Source: Tenggerimyces sp963762635
Lineage (GTDB): Bacteria > Actinomycetota > Actinomycetes > Propionibacteriales > Actinopolymorphaceae
Length of the DNA stretch: 64,000 nt
Direction: 5' to 3'
Assembly (NCBI GenBank): GCA_963762635.1
Contig: CAVXLQ010000013.1
Location: forward strand, 1 to 64,000
Numbering within the stretch: position 1 is the stretch's first letter; every line of letters starts with the position of its first letter. Both the position numbers and the translations under genes were made by a program. Below, piece after piece: positions 33,408 to 42,256 of this stretch. The notes under the pieces were generated by a model. That model saw nothing but the letters and a program-made list of their open reading frames with translations, did no database searches and was not told the origin of the DNA.

Positions 33408-35497
33408 TTAGCGGCAGTCGTCGGAGACGATGTCGCCCGGCCCCTCGACGAACCAGTCGCCAGCGCCACCGCACTGGTACGTGTCCGCGCCAGCCCGTCC
33501 GTCGAGCTCGTCGAGCCCAGGCCCACCGGACAACAGGTCGTCGCCGTCGCCGCCGACCAGGTCGTCCCGTCCGAGGCCGCCGTCCACCCGAAGGTCGAAC
33601 GCGCCGCGGATGCCGTTGCCGGCGCTGAACTTGTCGTTGCCCTCGCGGAGCTGGACGTCACAGTTCGAGCCGCGTTCCGAGGCGACTGCGCGCCCGCTGG
33701 CCGAGGTCGAGCAGCTGCGGCCGGAGGTCGCGGCCCTGGGCGACCTCATGTCGTCGGCGAGCGCGGAGCCCGCGCCGCGAGGTCGTCGGTGCCGGCTCCG
33801 CCGTCGACCACGTCGGCACCCTGGGCGAAGATCCCAGTGGACGAGGTCGTCGCCCGCGCCGCCGCGTACGGTGTCGTCCCGCGCAGGCCGTGGAGCTGTC
33901 GTCGCCCTCACCACCGTCGAGCACGTCCGAGCTGCGGCCGCCGGCCACCAGTCGTCGTCACCTGGGTCCACCGTCCAACTCAAGCGGGATCGAGGGCACG
34001 TCCTCCAGGTCGACGCTGGTCGTCACCTGGTCGTTGCCCCCGGTAACGACAGCCGGACGCGTTCGAACCCCGGGAGCTGGACCTGCGTCGTCCTCGACGC
34101 GGGCACTTCCTCCGGCGAGGTTGGACGTGCTGACGAGGAAGGTGTCGCACTCGGTGCCCGTCACCGTTACGAGGTCGTTGCCTGAGCCGCCAGTGCGCCA
34201 GGTCGTTGTCGAGCCGGCCGACCAGGTGAACGGCGTCGTCACCGTCGCCCGCCGTTGATCGTGTCGATCTCCCTCATCGCCGGAGATGGTGTCGTTCGCC
34301 GGCACCTCCAGGATGTCGTCCGAGCCCGCGCCGCCCTCGAAGGTGAGCGGCACGGCGAAGGTCGGCGGTGGTCAGTCAGATCGTCGTCGCTGGCGGCCAG
34401 GCTGAGCGTGCCGGCTTCGACACCGGCGAGATGGTGGATGACGTGCGCTGACGATCGTCGGTGACGTTGACCTCGGTCAGCTGCAAGCTGTCGTTGAGAG
34501 TGGTGCCGGCGAACCGGTAGTCGTCGTCGCCGGGCCCTCCGTCGAGGGTCTGGACGTTCGCGTGTCCGCCGATCGGCGTCGTTGGTTGCTGTAGTCGACG
34601 TTCAGCGAGTCGGGGCCGTCACCGCGTCACGTCGGGTCGCCGTCGAAGCCGGACAGGAGATCACGACCCCCGATCCCCGCGCAGCCGGTCGGCGCCGGGC
34701 CCGCCGGTGATCGAGGTCCGTCGCCGTCGCTACCGGTGACGGTGTCGTTGCCGTCGCCGCCGTCGAGGTGGGATGTGAGGCCGAGTTCCGTCGGCGACTG
34801 TGATGGTGTCGTCGCCGCCTTAGCCGTTCGCCTCGATCTCCTCCACGTTCGCGCGTCACGTCGCGGCCGGTCCGGAGCCGTTGTACGATGCTTGAGTGGT
34901 CCGGGCTTGCGCGCCGGCAAGAACCTTGATCGTCTCGGCGACGGTCGTCGCCGTGCGCGACCAGCTTGTCGACCTCGGTCGCCGCCGTCGGCGATCATGG
35001 TCTCCTCGCGCCGGGGGCGAAGTAGATGCGTGTCCCCGCCGAGGCCCGAGCCACCCAGCAACGTGTCCGCTGGCCGCACCGGAGGCGCGAGGCTGTCTCG
35101 TCCGGTCCCGGCCGTCGAGGACGTCGGCGCCGCGACCACCGTTCAGGTCGTCGTTCCCGGCGCCGCCGCGGGCATCGACGTCCACCTCCACGTCGGTCAG
35201 CAGGAGTCGGTCGTCGCCGCCCTCCAGCGCGATGTCGATGTGGTGGAACTGGGTGGTGAAGAAGCTGCCCTCCACGATGCCATCCGCTCCCATGTCGAGG
35301 GTGACTCGTCCGGGGTCGTTCTGGCGCAGCAGCATCAGGTCCTTGGCATCGGTCGCGCCGATGTAGAGGGTGTCGTTGGCGATGAGGGTCTGGACGGGCG
35401 TTCCGGCTGCCTGCGCGGGGGCGACGCCTAGGGCTGTTATCGAGAGGGCGAGTGCGGCCACGGTGGGCACGCCTCGCCAGATGGTGCGATTGGGCAT
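33408..35497 (-). pseudogene. RTX-type calcium-binding secreted protein, heavily frameshifted
   Basis: The ATG at 35497 opens a signal peptide (VPTVAALALSITALGVAPAQAA) and about 100 clean residues with LIANDTLYIGATDAKDLML and GGDDRLLLTDVEVDVDARGG. After that, RTX nonapeptide motifs of the GGxGxDxL type continue for about 1.7 kb but jump between all three frames at ten or more places. The 3' end is clean again (GGDGDDLLSGGPGLDELDGR, GADTYQCGGAGD) and stops at 33408. Either this is an old repeat-rich gene decaying by indels, or the GC-rich repeats were badly sequenced. The surrounding genes are intact. Confidence 0.72.
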
Positions 35498-35670
35498 TCC
35501 TCTACTTGTATCCGCGCCGACTTCCGCGGGCATGGGCGATCGTTGCCCATCTCTGCCGGGCGGCTACCTAGATCGGCTCGAGAAATCGATGACCGAACCC
35601 GGCCCGGCCACCTTGACGTGCCCGTTGCCGCCCAGCAGGGTACGAACCAATTTCAACGTTGGAGGTCTGG
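35498..35670. promoter_or_regulatory. Divergent control region of the RTX gene and the sugar importer
   Basis: These 173 bases include an inverted repeat, ATGGGC (35532-35537) and GCCCAT (35545-35550), and a TTGACG -35 candidate at 35613-35618 facing the importer, with CAGGGT 17 bases later as a weak -10. GGAGG at 35661 is the ribosome site for the substrate-binding protein. The inverted repeat could be an operator. Confidence 0.4.
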
Positions 35671-36996
35671 ATGAGCGTCTCCGCCGGGAGAGCTCTCAGC
35701 CGACGCCGACTCCTCGCGGGTGGAATCGCTTCGACGGGGGCACTGCTGCTTGCGGGCTGCGGTGGATCGGTGTTCGCCGGGAGTAACCGCGTCCGCTACT
35801 GGAACCTCTTCGGTGGCGGCGACGGCGTCCGCATGGTCGAGATGCAGGACGCGTACCGCAAGGAGAATCCCAAGGTCGACCTCGAGGCGGTCACGCTCGC
35901 CTGGGGCGCTCCGTACTACACCAAGCTCGCGATGGCGAGCGCCGGCGGCCGTGCGCCCGATGTCAGCGTGCTGCACCTGAGCCGGCTCGCCGGGTACGCG
36001 CCGGGCCGGCTGCTCGACCCGTTCGACCTCGATCTGCTGGCCGAGTTCGACGTTCGGCCGGAGGACTTTCCTCAAGGCCTGTGGGAAAGGGCGACGATCG
36101 ACGGCAAGACGTACGCACTGCCGCTCGACACCCACGCGCTCGTCCTCTACGTCAACCGCGAGCTGGGCAAGCAGGTCGGCTTCCTCGACGACCAGGACCA
36201 ACTCGTCGGACTGAGCAGTCCCGAGGACTTCTACGCCGCGCTCGACGAGCTGAACAAGGCGACCGGCGAGGTCGGCCTCGGTACGGGCAGCGACCCGGCG
36301 ACGTGGTGGCGCTACTTCTGGACGTTCTATCGCCAGATCGGCGGCGACATCCAGCTCCCGGTCGGTGAACGCGTGATCTTCGACCGTGACAAGTTCACCC
36401 AGGCGATCGAGTTCTGGCTCGGGATCCTCGACAAGAAGCGCGGATCGGCGTCGGCCGACATGGGCGCCTCGATCGGGACGTTCGTCGAAGGCAAGATGGG
36501 CATGATCCTCAACGGGAACTGGGAACTCCCCACGATGCTTACCGCCCAGGAGGAGACCGGCAAGCCCGACTTCACGATGGTGCAGGTTCCGGCGTTGTTC
36601 GGCAGCGAGCCCCTCGGCTGGGCGGACTCGCACTCCCTCGTCCTCCCGCACCAGAACTCGCGAAGCAAGGAGCAGGACCGCCTGTCGTACGGGTTCATCG
36701 CCAGCCTGTTGAAGAACGGGCTGATCTGGGCCGGCGGTGGACACGTCCCCGCGTACCAGCCCGTCGCGACCGGTCAGGACTACCTGAACAGCAAGCCGCA
36801 GGCCAACTACCGCCAGGCCGCCGAGGTCGCGCAGCTCGATCCCGTTGCCTGGTTCACCGGTGCGGGCTCGGACTTCCAGAACCAGATCGGCCAGGCGCTC
36901 GACGCGGTGTTCAACCGGACGATCACGCCCGACCAGGGCATCAACCAGTTCGAAGCGGCGATGAACAAGCTGCTCAACACCCCGAGCCCGGTCTGA
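35671..36996 (+). CDS. Sugar ABC transporter substrate-binding lipoprotein
   Basis: This 441-residue extracytoplasmic solute-binding protein of family 1 has the N-terminus SRRRLLAGGIASTGALLLAGC, with a twin-arginine-like start and lipobox LLAGC. Family features are VRYWNLFGGGDG, MQDAYRKENPKVDLEAVTL, GKTYALPLDTHALVLYVN, ATGEVGLGTGSDPATWWRYFW and FVEGKMGMILNGNWELP. The ATG at 35671 follows GGAGG at ideal spacing. It is the first gene of an importer operon and binds a mono- or oligosaccharide or polyol. No ATPase gene is nearby, so a shared MsiK-type ATPase is expected. Confidence 0.9.
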   Translation: MSVSAGRALSRRRLLAGGIASTGALLLAGCGGSVFAGSNRVRYWNLFGGGDGVRMVEMQDAYRKENPKVDLEAVTLAWGAPYYTKLAMASAGGRAPDVSVLHLSRLAGYAPGRLLDPFDLDLLAEFDVRPEDFPQGLWERATIDGKTYALPLDTHALVLYVNRELGKQVGFLDDQDQLVGLSSPEDFYAALDELNKATGEVGLGTGSDPATWWRYFWTFYRQIGGDIQLPVGERVIFDRDKFTQAIEFWLGILDKKRGSASADMGASIGTFVEGKMGMILNGNWELPTMLTAQEETGKPDFTMVQVPALFGSEPLGWADSHSLVLPHQNSRSKEQDRLSYGFIASLLKNGLIWAGGGHVPAYQPVATGQDYLNSKPQANYRQAAEVAQLDPVAWFTGAGSDFQNQIGQALDAVFNRTITPDQGINQFEAAMNKLLNTPSPV

Positions 36997-36997
36997 G

Positions 36998-37939
36998 GTG
37001 AACGACATGTCGACGCAAACCGTCACCCGACCCGGATCCGGCCGCGCGGACCGCAGCCCGACCAGCGGACGGGCGCTGCGCGTCCCGACCGGCCTGTGGT
37101 TCGTGCTGCCGTTTCTCGTTCTGTACATAGCGTTTCTCGTCGTCCCGGTCTTCCTCGGACTCGGGATCAGCTTCTTCGACCAGAGCCTGACCGGTGGCGC
37201 GGCGGAGTTCATCGGCCTGGCCAACTACGTCGAGCTGTTCTCCGACGCGGCGGTCTGGTCGAGCCTGTGGAACACGGCGAAGTTCACGTTGTGGAGCACA
37301 CCGCCGCTGGTCATCCTCGCGCTGGTGATGGCGCTGCTGACGAGCCGGAAGATGCCCGGCCGATGGCTGTTCCGGCTCGCGTACTTCATGCCCGTCCTGA
37401 TCCCCGTCACCGTCGTCTCGAACGTGTGGACCTGGATGTTCCGTACGGAGTCCGGCTTCCTCAACGGCATGTTCGAGGCCGTCGGCCTCGATCCGGTCGA
37501 CTGGCTGGGCGAGCCGCGTACGGCGATGATCGCGATCGTCATCCTCACCACGTGGTGGACGGTCGGCTTCAACTACCTGCTCTATCTCGCAGCCCTGCAA
37601 GGGATTCCGCCGGAGCTGTACGAGGCGTCAGCCATCGACGGAGCGAACGCGTGGCAGCAGTTCACACGCATCACGTTGCCCCTACTCGGCCGGACGACCT
37701 CGCTGATCATCGTGCTGCAGCTGATCGCGAGCCTGAAGGTGTTCGACCAGATCTATCTGCTAACCAACGGTGGGCCGAACTTCTCGACCCGGCCCGTGCT
37801 GGAGTACGTGTACGACGTGGGCTTCACGAACTTCCGGCTCGGTTACTCGTCGGCGATCTCGTACATGTTCTTCCTGCTGATCCTGGTGTTCGCGATCATC
37901 CAGGTGCGGTTGTTCTCGAAGAAGGATGAGGCCCGCTGA
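36998..37939 (+). CDS. Sugar ABC transporter permease 1 (MalF/UgpA type)
   Basis: This 313-residue permease has six membrane segments beginning LWFVLPFLVLYIAFLVVPVF. The EAA loop that docks the ATPase reads YEASAIDGANAWQQFTRITL. SNVWTWMFRTESGFLNGMF and GGPNFSTRPVLEYVYDVGF are typical of carbohydrate uptake CUT1 permeases. The start is the GTG at 36998 (or ATG at 37007), one base after the stop of the binding protein. Its stop shares a base with the next ATG, giving tight translational coupling. Confidence 0.9.
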   Translation: MNDMSTQTVTRPGSGRADRSPTSGRALRVPTGLWFVLPFLVLYIAFLVVPVFLGLGISFFDQSLTGGAAEFIGLANYVELFSDAAVWSSLWNTAKFTLWSTPPLVILALVMALLTSRKMPGRWLFRLAYFMPVLIPVTVVSNVWTWMFRTESGFLNGMFEAVGLDPVDWLGEPRTAMIAIVILTTWWTVGFNYLLYLAALQGIPPELYEASAIDGANAWQQFTRITLPLLGRTTSLIIVLQLIASLKVFDQIYLLTNGGPNFSTRPVLEYVYDVGFTNFRLGYSSAISYMFFLLILVFAIIQVRLFSKKDEAR

Positions 37940-38802
37940 TGGCTACCAACGTCGTGGATCGGCGGCAGGTCCAGCTGTTCTCGCCGAAGATCGGCCGGGT
38001 CTGTCTGTGGGTCGCCGCGGCCATCATCGCGGTCGCGTGGCTGCTGCCGATGCTGTGGGCTCTCGACACCTCGTTGAAGCCGGAGTCCGAGACGCTGATC
38101 TACCCGCCGGAGTGGCTGCCGAGCCGCGTGACCGGCGAGGCGTACTCGTCGGTGCTGTCGGCGGGCGAGATCATCAAGTGGTTCGTGAACTCCACGATCG
38201 TGTCGGTCGCGGTGACTCTCTTGACGATCCTGACGTCCGCCTGGGCGGCGTATGCCTTTGCGCGGTTGCCGTTCCGCGGGCGCTCTTTCCTGTACGCGTT
38301 GACGATCGCGGGCATCATGGTGCCGGGGAACGTGCTCGTCGTGCCGCTCTTCCAGGAGATGCTGGCACTGAAGATGGTCGACACGTACTGGGGCATCATC
38401 CTGCCCCAGGTGGCCGCACCGGTGATGGTGTTCATCCTGAAGAAGTTCTTCGAGGCGTTGCCACGCGAGCTCGAGGATGCCGCGCTGGTCGACGGAGCGA
38501 ACCGCTGGCGCATCTTCTGGCAGATCGTCCTGCCGCTGTCCCGCCCGATCCTCGCGGCGGTGGCGATCTTCGTCTTCATCGGCGCGTGGAACAACTTCTT
38601 CTGGCCGTTCCTCGTGACCTCCGACCCGAACCTGATGACCCTGCCGGTGGGTCTGGCGAACGTCCAGACGTCGTACGGCCTCCGCTACGCCCAGATCATG
38701 GCCGCCGCGGTGATCGCCGCCCTCCCGCTGATCATCGTCTTCCTGTTCTTCCAACGCCAGATCATCCGCGGTGTAACGACGGCCGGCCTCGGAGGCAACT
38801 AG
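37939..38802 (+). CDS. Sugar ABC transporter permease 2 (MalG/UgpE type)
   Basis: This 287-residue partner permease contains LLPMLWALDTSLKPESETL, WFVNSTIVSVAVTLLTILTS and AWAAYAFARLPFRGRSFLYA, then the EAA loop LEDAALVDGANRWRIFWQIV. AWNNFFWPFLVTSDPNLMTL is the usual CUT1 end. With permease 1 it forms the membrane channel. The gene ends on a CTAG tetranucleotide that also gives the stop of the convergent FGGY kinase, so there is no space for a terminator between them. Confidence 0.9.
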   Translation: MATNVVDRRQVQLFSPKIGRVCLWVAAAIIAVAWLLPMLWALDTSLKPESETLIYPPEWLPSRVTGEAYSSVLSAGEIIKWFVNSTIVSVAVTLLTILTSAWAAYAFARLPFRGRSFLYALTIAGIMVPGNVLVVPLFQEMLALKMVDTYWGIILPQVAAPVMVFILKKFFEALPRELEDAALVDGANRWRIFWQIVLPLSRPILAAVAIFVFIGAWNNFFWPFLVTSDPNLMTLPVGLANVQTSYGLRYAQIMAAAVIAALPLIIVFLFFQRQIIRGVTTAGLGGN

Positions 38803-40262
38803 CCGAGGCGGTCCCAAACCGGGCCGAGCGCATCGATGGCCTGCCGGTACGTGGCGTACGCCTCGTCCAGCACCTCGCCGCGCTCGGGGCTCGGCTCGTA
38901 GCGGCGGGACACCCGCGCCACGTCCCAGTCCTCCAGCGCCCCGACTCCCACGCCGGCCATGAGCGCCGCGCCGCGGGCGCCGGCTTCGTCGGTGTCGGTC
39001 ACCTCGACCGGTGCCCTCAGTGCGTCGGCGAACAGCTGGGACCACACGTCGGACCGCGCCACGCCGCCGCCGAGGCGTACGGCCGGGCCGACGTCGAACC
39101 GTTCGCGCAGCGCCTCCACGTGGTACCGGTGGTTGAACACCACGCCCTCGAACAGCCCGCGGAGCAGCTCGGCCCGGCCGTGCCACCCGCGGGCGCCGAG
39201 GAACGTTCCCGACGCCGCGTCGCCGTGCGGCGACCCGTACAGGAACGGCAGGTAGACGACCTCCGACCGCCCGGCCAGCGCCGAGGCGACCTCGGCCGCC
39301 GCGGTCGCGTACGCCGAGGGCCCGCTCAGACCGAGGAGCGACAGGAACCACTCCACGTTCGTCGCCGACGCCGGCGACGTGCCCATGTTCAGCCACTGCC
39401 CGGGCCGGACGAAGCTCCGCGCCTGCCACCGCGCATCGACTCTGACCGACGAGCTCACCACCTGGTTGATGCTGAACGTCCCCGCGATCACCGACAGCTG
39501 CCCCGGCGCCGCGGCACCCAACCCCACTGCCGCCGCGTCGACGTCGTGCGCCCCGACCACCACCGGCGTCCCCGCACGGAGCCCAGTCACCGCGGCGGCC
39601 TCGGACGTCACGCCGCCCGCGACGTCCGAGCTCCCGGCCAGCGCGGGAAGGCGATCCTCCAACCCCGCAAGGCCAAACAGCTTCAAAGCATCGGCCGAGT
39701 ACGCCTGCGCCCGCACATCGGTGAACGAAGCGCTCGCGTCCGTCACGTCCGTCGCCACCGCCCCGGTGAGCCGCAACCGCAACCAGTCCTTGCAGAACAG
39801 CAACCACCGCGCCGTTTCCACCACCGCGGGGTCTTCTCGCTGCAGCCACGCCAACAGGGGAGCCGGAGACCCCGCGAACGGCACCGTCCCCGTCAACGTC
39901 AGAGCCCGGTCCCACGTCCCATCGGCCCGCCACTCCGCCAGCAGGGAGTGCGAACGCGTGTCCATCGCCGTGATCGCCGGCCGGAACGCCCGCAGCGAAG
40001 CATCCACCGGATACAGCCCGTCCCCATGCCCCGCGATCCCCACCGCGAGGACGTCGGCAGCGGAAAACCCAGCCAGGCAAGCCCGAACGGCCGCACCCAG
40101 CGCAACCCAGACCTCGTCCATGTCCCGCTCGACCCACCGGGACCGCGGACTCCGCGTCGCGACCTGAGCCATGCCAATCCCCACTTGACGCCCGGACAGA
40201 TCGAACAGCACGGCCTTCGTCACGGTCTGCCCAGCATCGACTCCCAGCAGCAGCTCAGCCAT
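38799..40262 (-). CDS. FGGY-family carbohydrate kinase
   Basis: This 487-residue kinase phosphorylates a sugar or polyol. It begins LLLGVDAGQTVTKAVLFDLSG (phosphate 1 motif), with GHGDGLYPVDASLRAFRPAI (substrate region), VVVGAHDVDAAAVGLGA and VIAGTFSINQ (adenosine and phosphate 2), and RLGGGVARSDVWSQLFADAL near the C-terminus. The overall pattern is close to xylulose/erythritol-kinase relatives rather than glycerol kinase. It lies nine bases after the PfkB kinase gene in the same direction, facing the ABC importer, so the locus imports and phosphorylates one substrate. The identity of that substrate is not readable. Confidence 0.87.
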   Translation of the reverse strand: MAELLLGVDAGQTVTKAVLFDLSGRQVGIGMAQVATRSPRSRWVERDMDEVWVALGAAVRACLAGFSAADVLAVGIAGHGDGLYPVDASLRAFRPAITAMDTRSHSLLAEWRADGTWDRALTLTGTVPFAGSPAPLLAWLQREDPAVVETARWLLFCKDWLRLRLTGAVATDVTDASASFTDVRAQAYSADALKLFGLAGLEDRLPALAGSSDVAGGVTSEAAAVTGLRAGTPVVVGAHDVDAAAVGLGAAAPGQLSVIAGTFSINQVVSSSVRVDARWQARSFVRPGQWLNMGTSPASATNVEWFLSLLGLSGPSAYATAAAEVASALAGRSEVVYLPFLYGSPHGDAASGTFLGARGWHGRAELLRGLFEGVVFNHRYHVEALRERFDVGPAVRLGGGVARSDVWSQLFADALRAPVEVTDTDEAGARGAALMAGVGVGALEDWDVARVSRRYEPSPERGEVLDEAYATYRQAIDALGPVWDRLG

Positions 40263-40271
40263 CGAGCGACC

Positions 40272-41222
40272 CTACGACGCCGACGGATGCTGCAGGGCGC
40301 GCTTGTGGTCGACGGCTGTCGACACGCGAACGCCTCGGCGGTCGGCGTCCGTGACGGCCTGCGCGAGGCTGCCGGGCGCGCGGACCGCCGCCGAGCCGTA
40401 CGCCACCGCCTCGCGCAGCGCTGCCGTACTAGATCGCTCGGCCGCGGCGAGGTACCCGGCGAGGAGATTGTCGCCGGCGCCGATCGTGTTGCGCGGGCGT
40501 CCGACCGGTGCCTCGGCGTGCAGCGCGCTCTCGGCGGTGACGAGAAGGGCGCCGTCCGGGCCGAGGCTGACGAGCACGCTGGTGTTGTCCAGGCGGAGCT
40601 CGCTCGCCGCCGCGACGGCGTCGCCGAACGTACGGATCGGCTTGTCGACAACGTCGGCGAGCTCGTCCACGTTCGGCTTGAGCAAGTCCGGCCCGGTCGC
40701 GGCGCCGAGCCGCAGCGCGAGGCCGCTGGTGTCGAGCGCGTACTTCGCGCCCGCCTCGTGCACGCGCTCGGCGAGTTCGGCGTAGAAGCCCGGCTCGACG
40801 CCCTGCGGCAGGCTGCCCGACGCGACGACCCACGAGGCGTCGTCGACAAGCCCGATGACCGTGAGCATCAGGTCCGCGACCTCTTCGCGGGAGAGCAATG
40901 GCCCGCGCTCGTTGATCTTCGTGGAGGTGCCGGACGTGCGGACGAGGGAGATGTTGACGCGAATGGGGCTCGCGATCGGGACGGGAACGAACGGGACGCG
41001 CTCGGCCCTCAGCAGGCTCGCGAGCTGGTCGCCCTCGCTGCCGCCGAGCGGGAGGACCGCCGTGGACGCGACGCCGTTGGTGATGAGCGCGCGGGTGACG
41101 TTCACGCCCTTGCCGCTGGGCTCGACGTGACTGTCGAGCGCGCGGTTCACGCCGCCTTCGCGGAACTCGTCGACGACGAGCGTGCGGTCGACGCTCGGGT
41201 TCGGCGTGACGGTGACGATCAC
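40272..41222 (-). CDS. PfkB-family 1-phosphofructokinase-like kinase
   Basis: This 316-residue ribokinase-fold enzyme begins IVTVTPNPSVDRTLVVDEF, the 1-phosphofructokinase/tagatose-6-phosphate kinase signature. It has GGVNRALDSHVEPSGKGVNV and the catalytic GAGDNLLAGY with Asp251. It probably phosphorylates a sugar phosphate to a bisphosphate, the second kinase step after the FGGY enzyme. It is the first gene of the two-kinase operon and starts at a GTG. The 42-base gap to the divergent APH-like gene holds a GTTAAC palindrome at 41230-41235. Confidence 0.87.
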   Translation of the reverse strand: MIVTVTPNPSVDRTLVVDEFREGGVNRALDSHVEPSGKGVNVTRALITNGVASTAVLPLGGSEGDQLASLLRAERVPFVPVPIASPIRVNISLVRTSGTSTKINERGPLLSREEVADLMLTVIGLVDDASWVVASGSLPQGVEPGFYAELAERVHEAGAKYALDTSGLALRLGAATGPDLLKPNVDELADVVDKPIRTFGDAVAAASELRLDNTSVLVSLGPDGALLVTAESALHAEAPVGRPRNTIGAGDNLLAGYLAAAERSSTAALREAVAYGSAAVRAPGSLAQAVTDADRRGVRVSTAVDHKRALQHPSAS

Positions 41223-41264
41223 GCTTCACGTTAACAGTTTGCGCGGGTCCCTAGCGTGGGCCGT

Positions 41265-42185
41265 GTGGAGCTTGTGGAGCTGACGCCGACGCACGCGCAA
41301 GCGGTACGAGTCGCGGAGGCCTTCGTAGGAGCCTCGCCGGTGGGCGTCCATGCGCCGTTGACGTTCGGGCCGACGGTGGTCGTGGGGCTGGAGTTCGCCG
41401 ACGGCCTGCTGGCGTATGTGAAGGCGGGTGCCGAGCAGGACGTGCACCGCGAGGCGGCGGTCATCGCCCGCGCGCGGGCCGCCGGCGTTCCCGCGCCGGA
41501 GGTCCTCGGCGTTGGCTTCGACGCCGATCTCCCTGGCGGCCGCTGGCTGCTCACGCGCGCCGCTTCCGGGGTTCGGCTCAGCGCCTTGGGGCTCGAGTCG
41601 GCGACGATCGACCGTACGTTGGACGACCTCGTCGATTTCTACGCGCGGCTCCACCGCGTGGCGCTGCCCGGCTTCGGCCCGCTGCTCGCCGACGCCAGCG
41701 GTGGGTCGCTGCCGTCCTGGTCGCGGTGGCAGCGGGAGACGATCGAGAAGGCACTTGCCCAGTTGGGCGAGGTGCCGTTCGACGTGCTGGGGCTGTGCGA
41801 GACGTTCGCCGCCGACCTCGACCGCGCGCCGGGCGTACTGCTGCACGCCGACCTCGGCGACGGCGAGACGTTCGTCGACCCCGCCTCCGGCGCGGTGACA
41901 GCCGTCGTCGACTGGGGCGCCGCGCTGGTCGGCGACCCGCTGTACGACCTGGTCCGCTTCGTGGGTGGTGGCCCGGCCGAGGACGAGCGGCCGCGGCTGG
42001 TCCATCCGCGCCTGCACGCGCGCTACCTCGCCCGCACCGGCCTCTCGCCCGAGTCGGCGGATCGCATGCTGACGTTCTACCGCTTCCACATCTGCGTCGT
42101 CGAAGCCGCCTGGGGCGAGGACTACGGCTGGCGGCCGGCTCACCTCGCCTGGGCCGAACGACTGTTCGACCGCCTCTGTGGATAA
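41265..42185 (+). CDS. APH-fold protein with altered catalytic loop
   Basis: This protein of about 306 residues belongs to the aminoglycoside-phosphotransferase/homoserine-kinase fold: VVVGLEFADGLLAYVKAGAE (ATP-lysine region), FYARLHRVALPGFGPLLADA and VVDWGAALVGDPLYDLVRF (metal-binding Asp and the usual following motif). The catalytic loop reads LLHADLGDGETFV: the His and Asp are kept, but the Asn expected five residues after the Asp is Thr or Glu. A TAGCGT hexamer at 41252-41257 ends seven bases before the GTG at 41265, so a leaderless transcript is likely. An upstream GTG at 41256 is less likely. The substrate is unknown. Confidence 0.75.
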   Translation: MELVELTPTHAQAVRVAEAFVGASPVGVHAPLTFGPTVVVGLEFADGLLAYVKAGAEQDVHREAAVIARARAAGVPAPEVLGVGFDADLPGGRWLLTRAASGVRLSALGLESATIDRTLDDLVDFYARLHRVALPGFGPLLADASGGSLPSWSRWQRETIEKALAQLGEVPFDVLGLCETFAADLDRAPGVLLHADLGDGETFVDPASGAVTAVVDWGAALVGDPLYDLVRFVGGGPAEDERPRLVHPRLHARYLARTGLSPESADRMLTFYRFHICVVEAAWGEDYGWRPAHLAWAERLFDRLCG

Positions 42186-42256
42186 CGGCTTTCGACCCCT
42201 TTCACCCCCATAGGATTCATCGCAGTCGGGACGATTCCTTCCAACGGGGTGAGACG

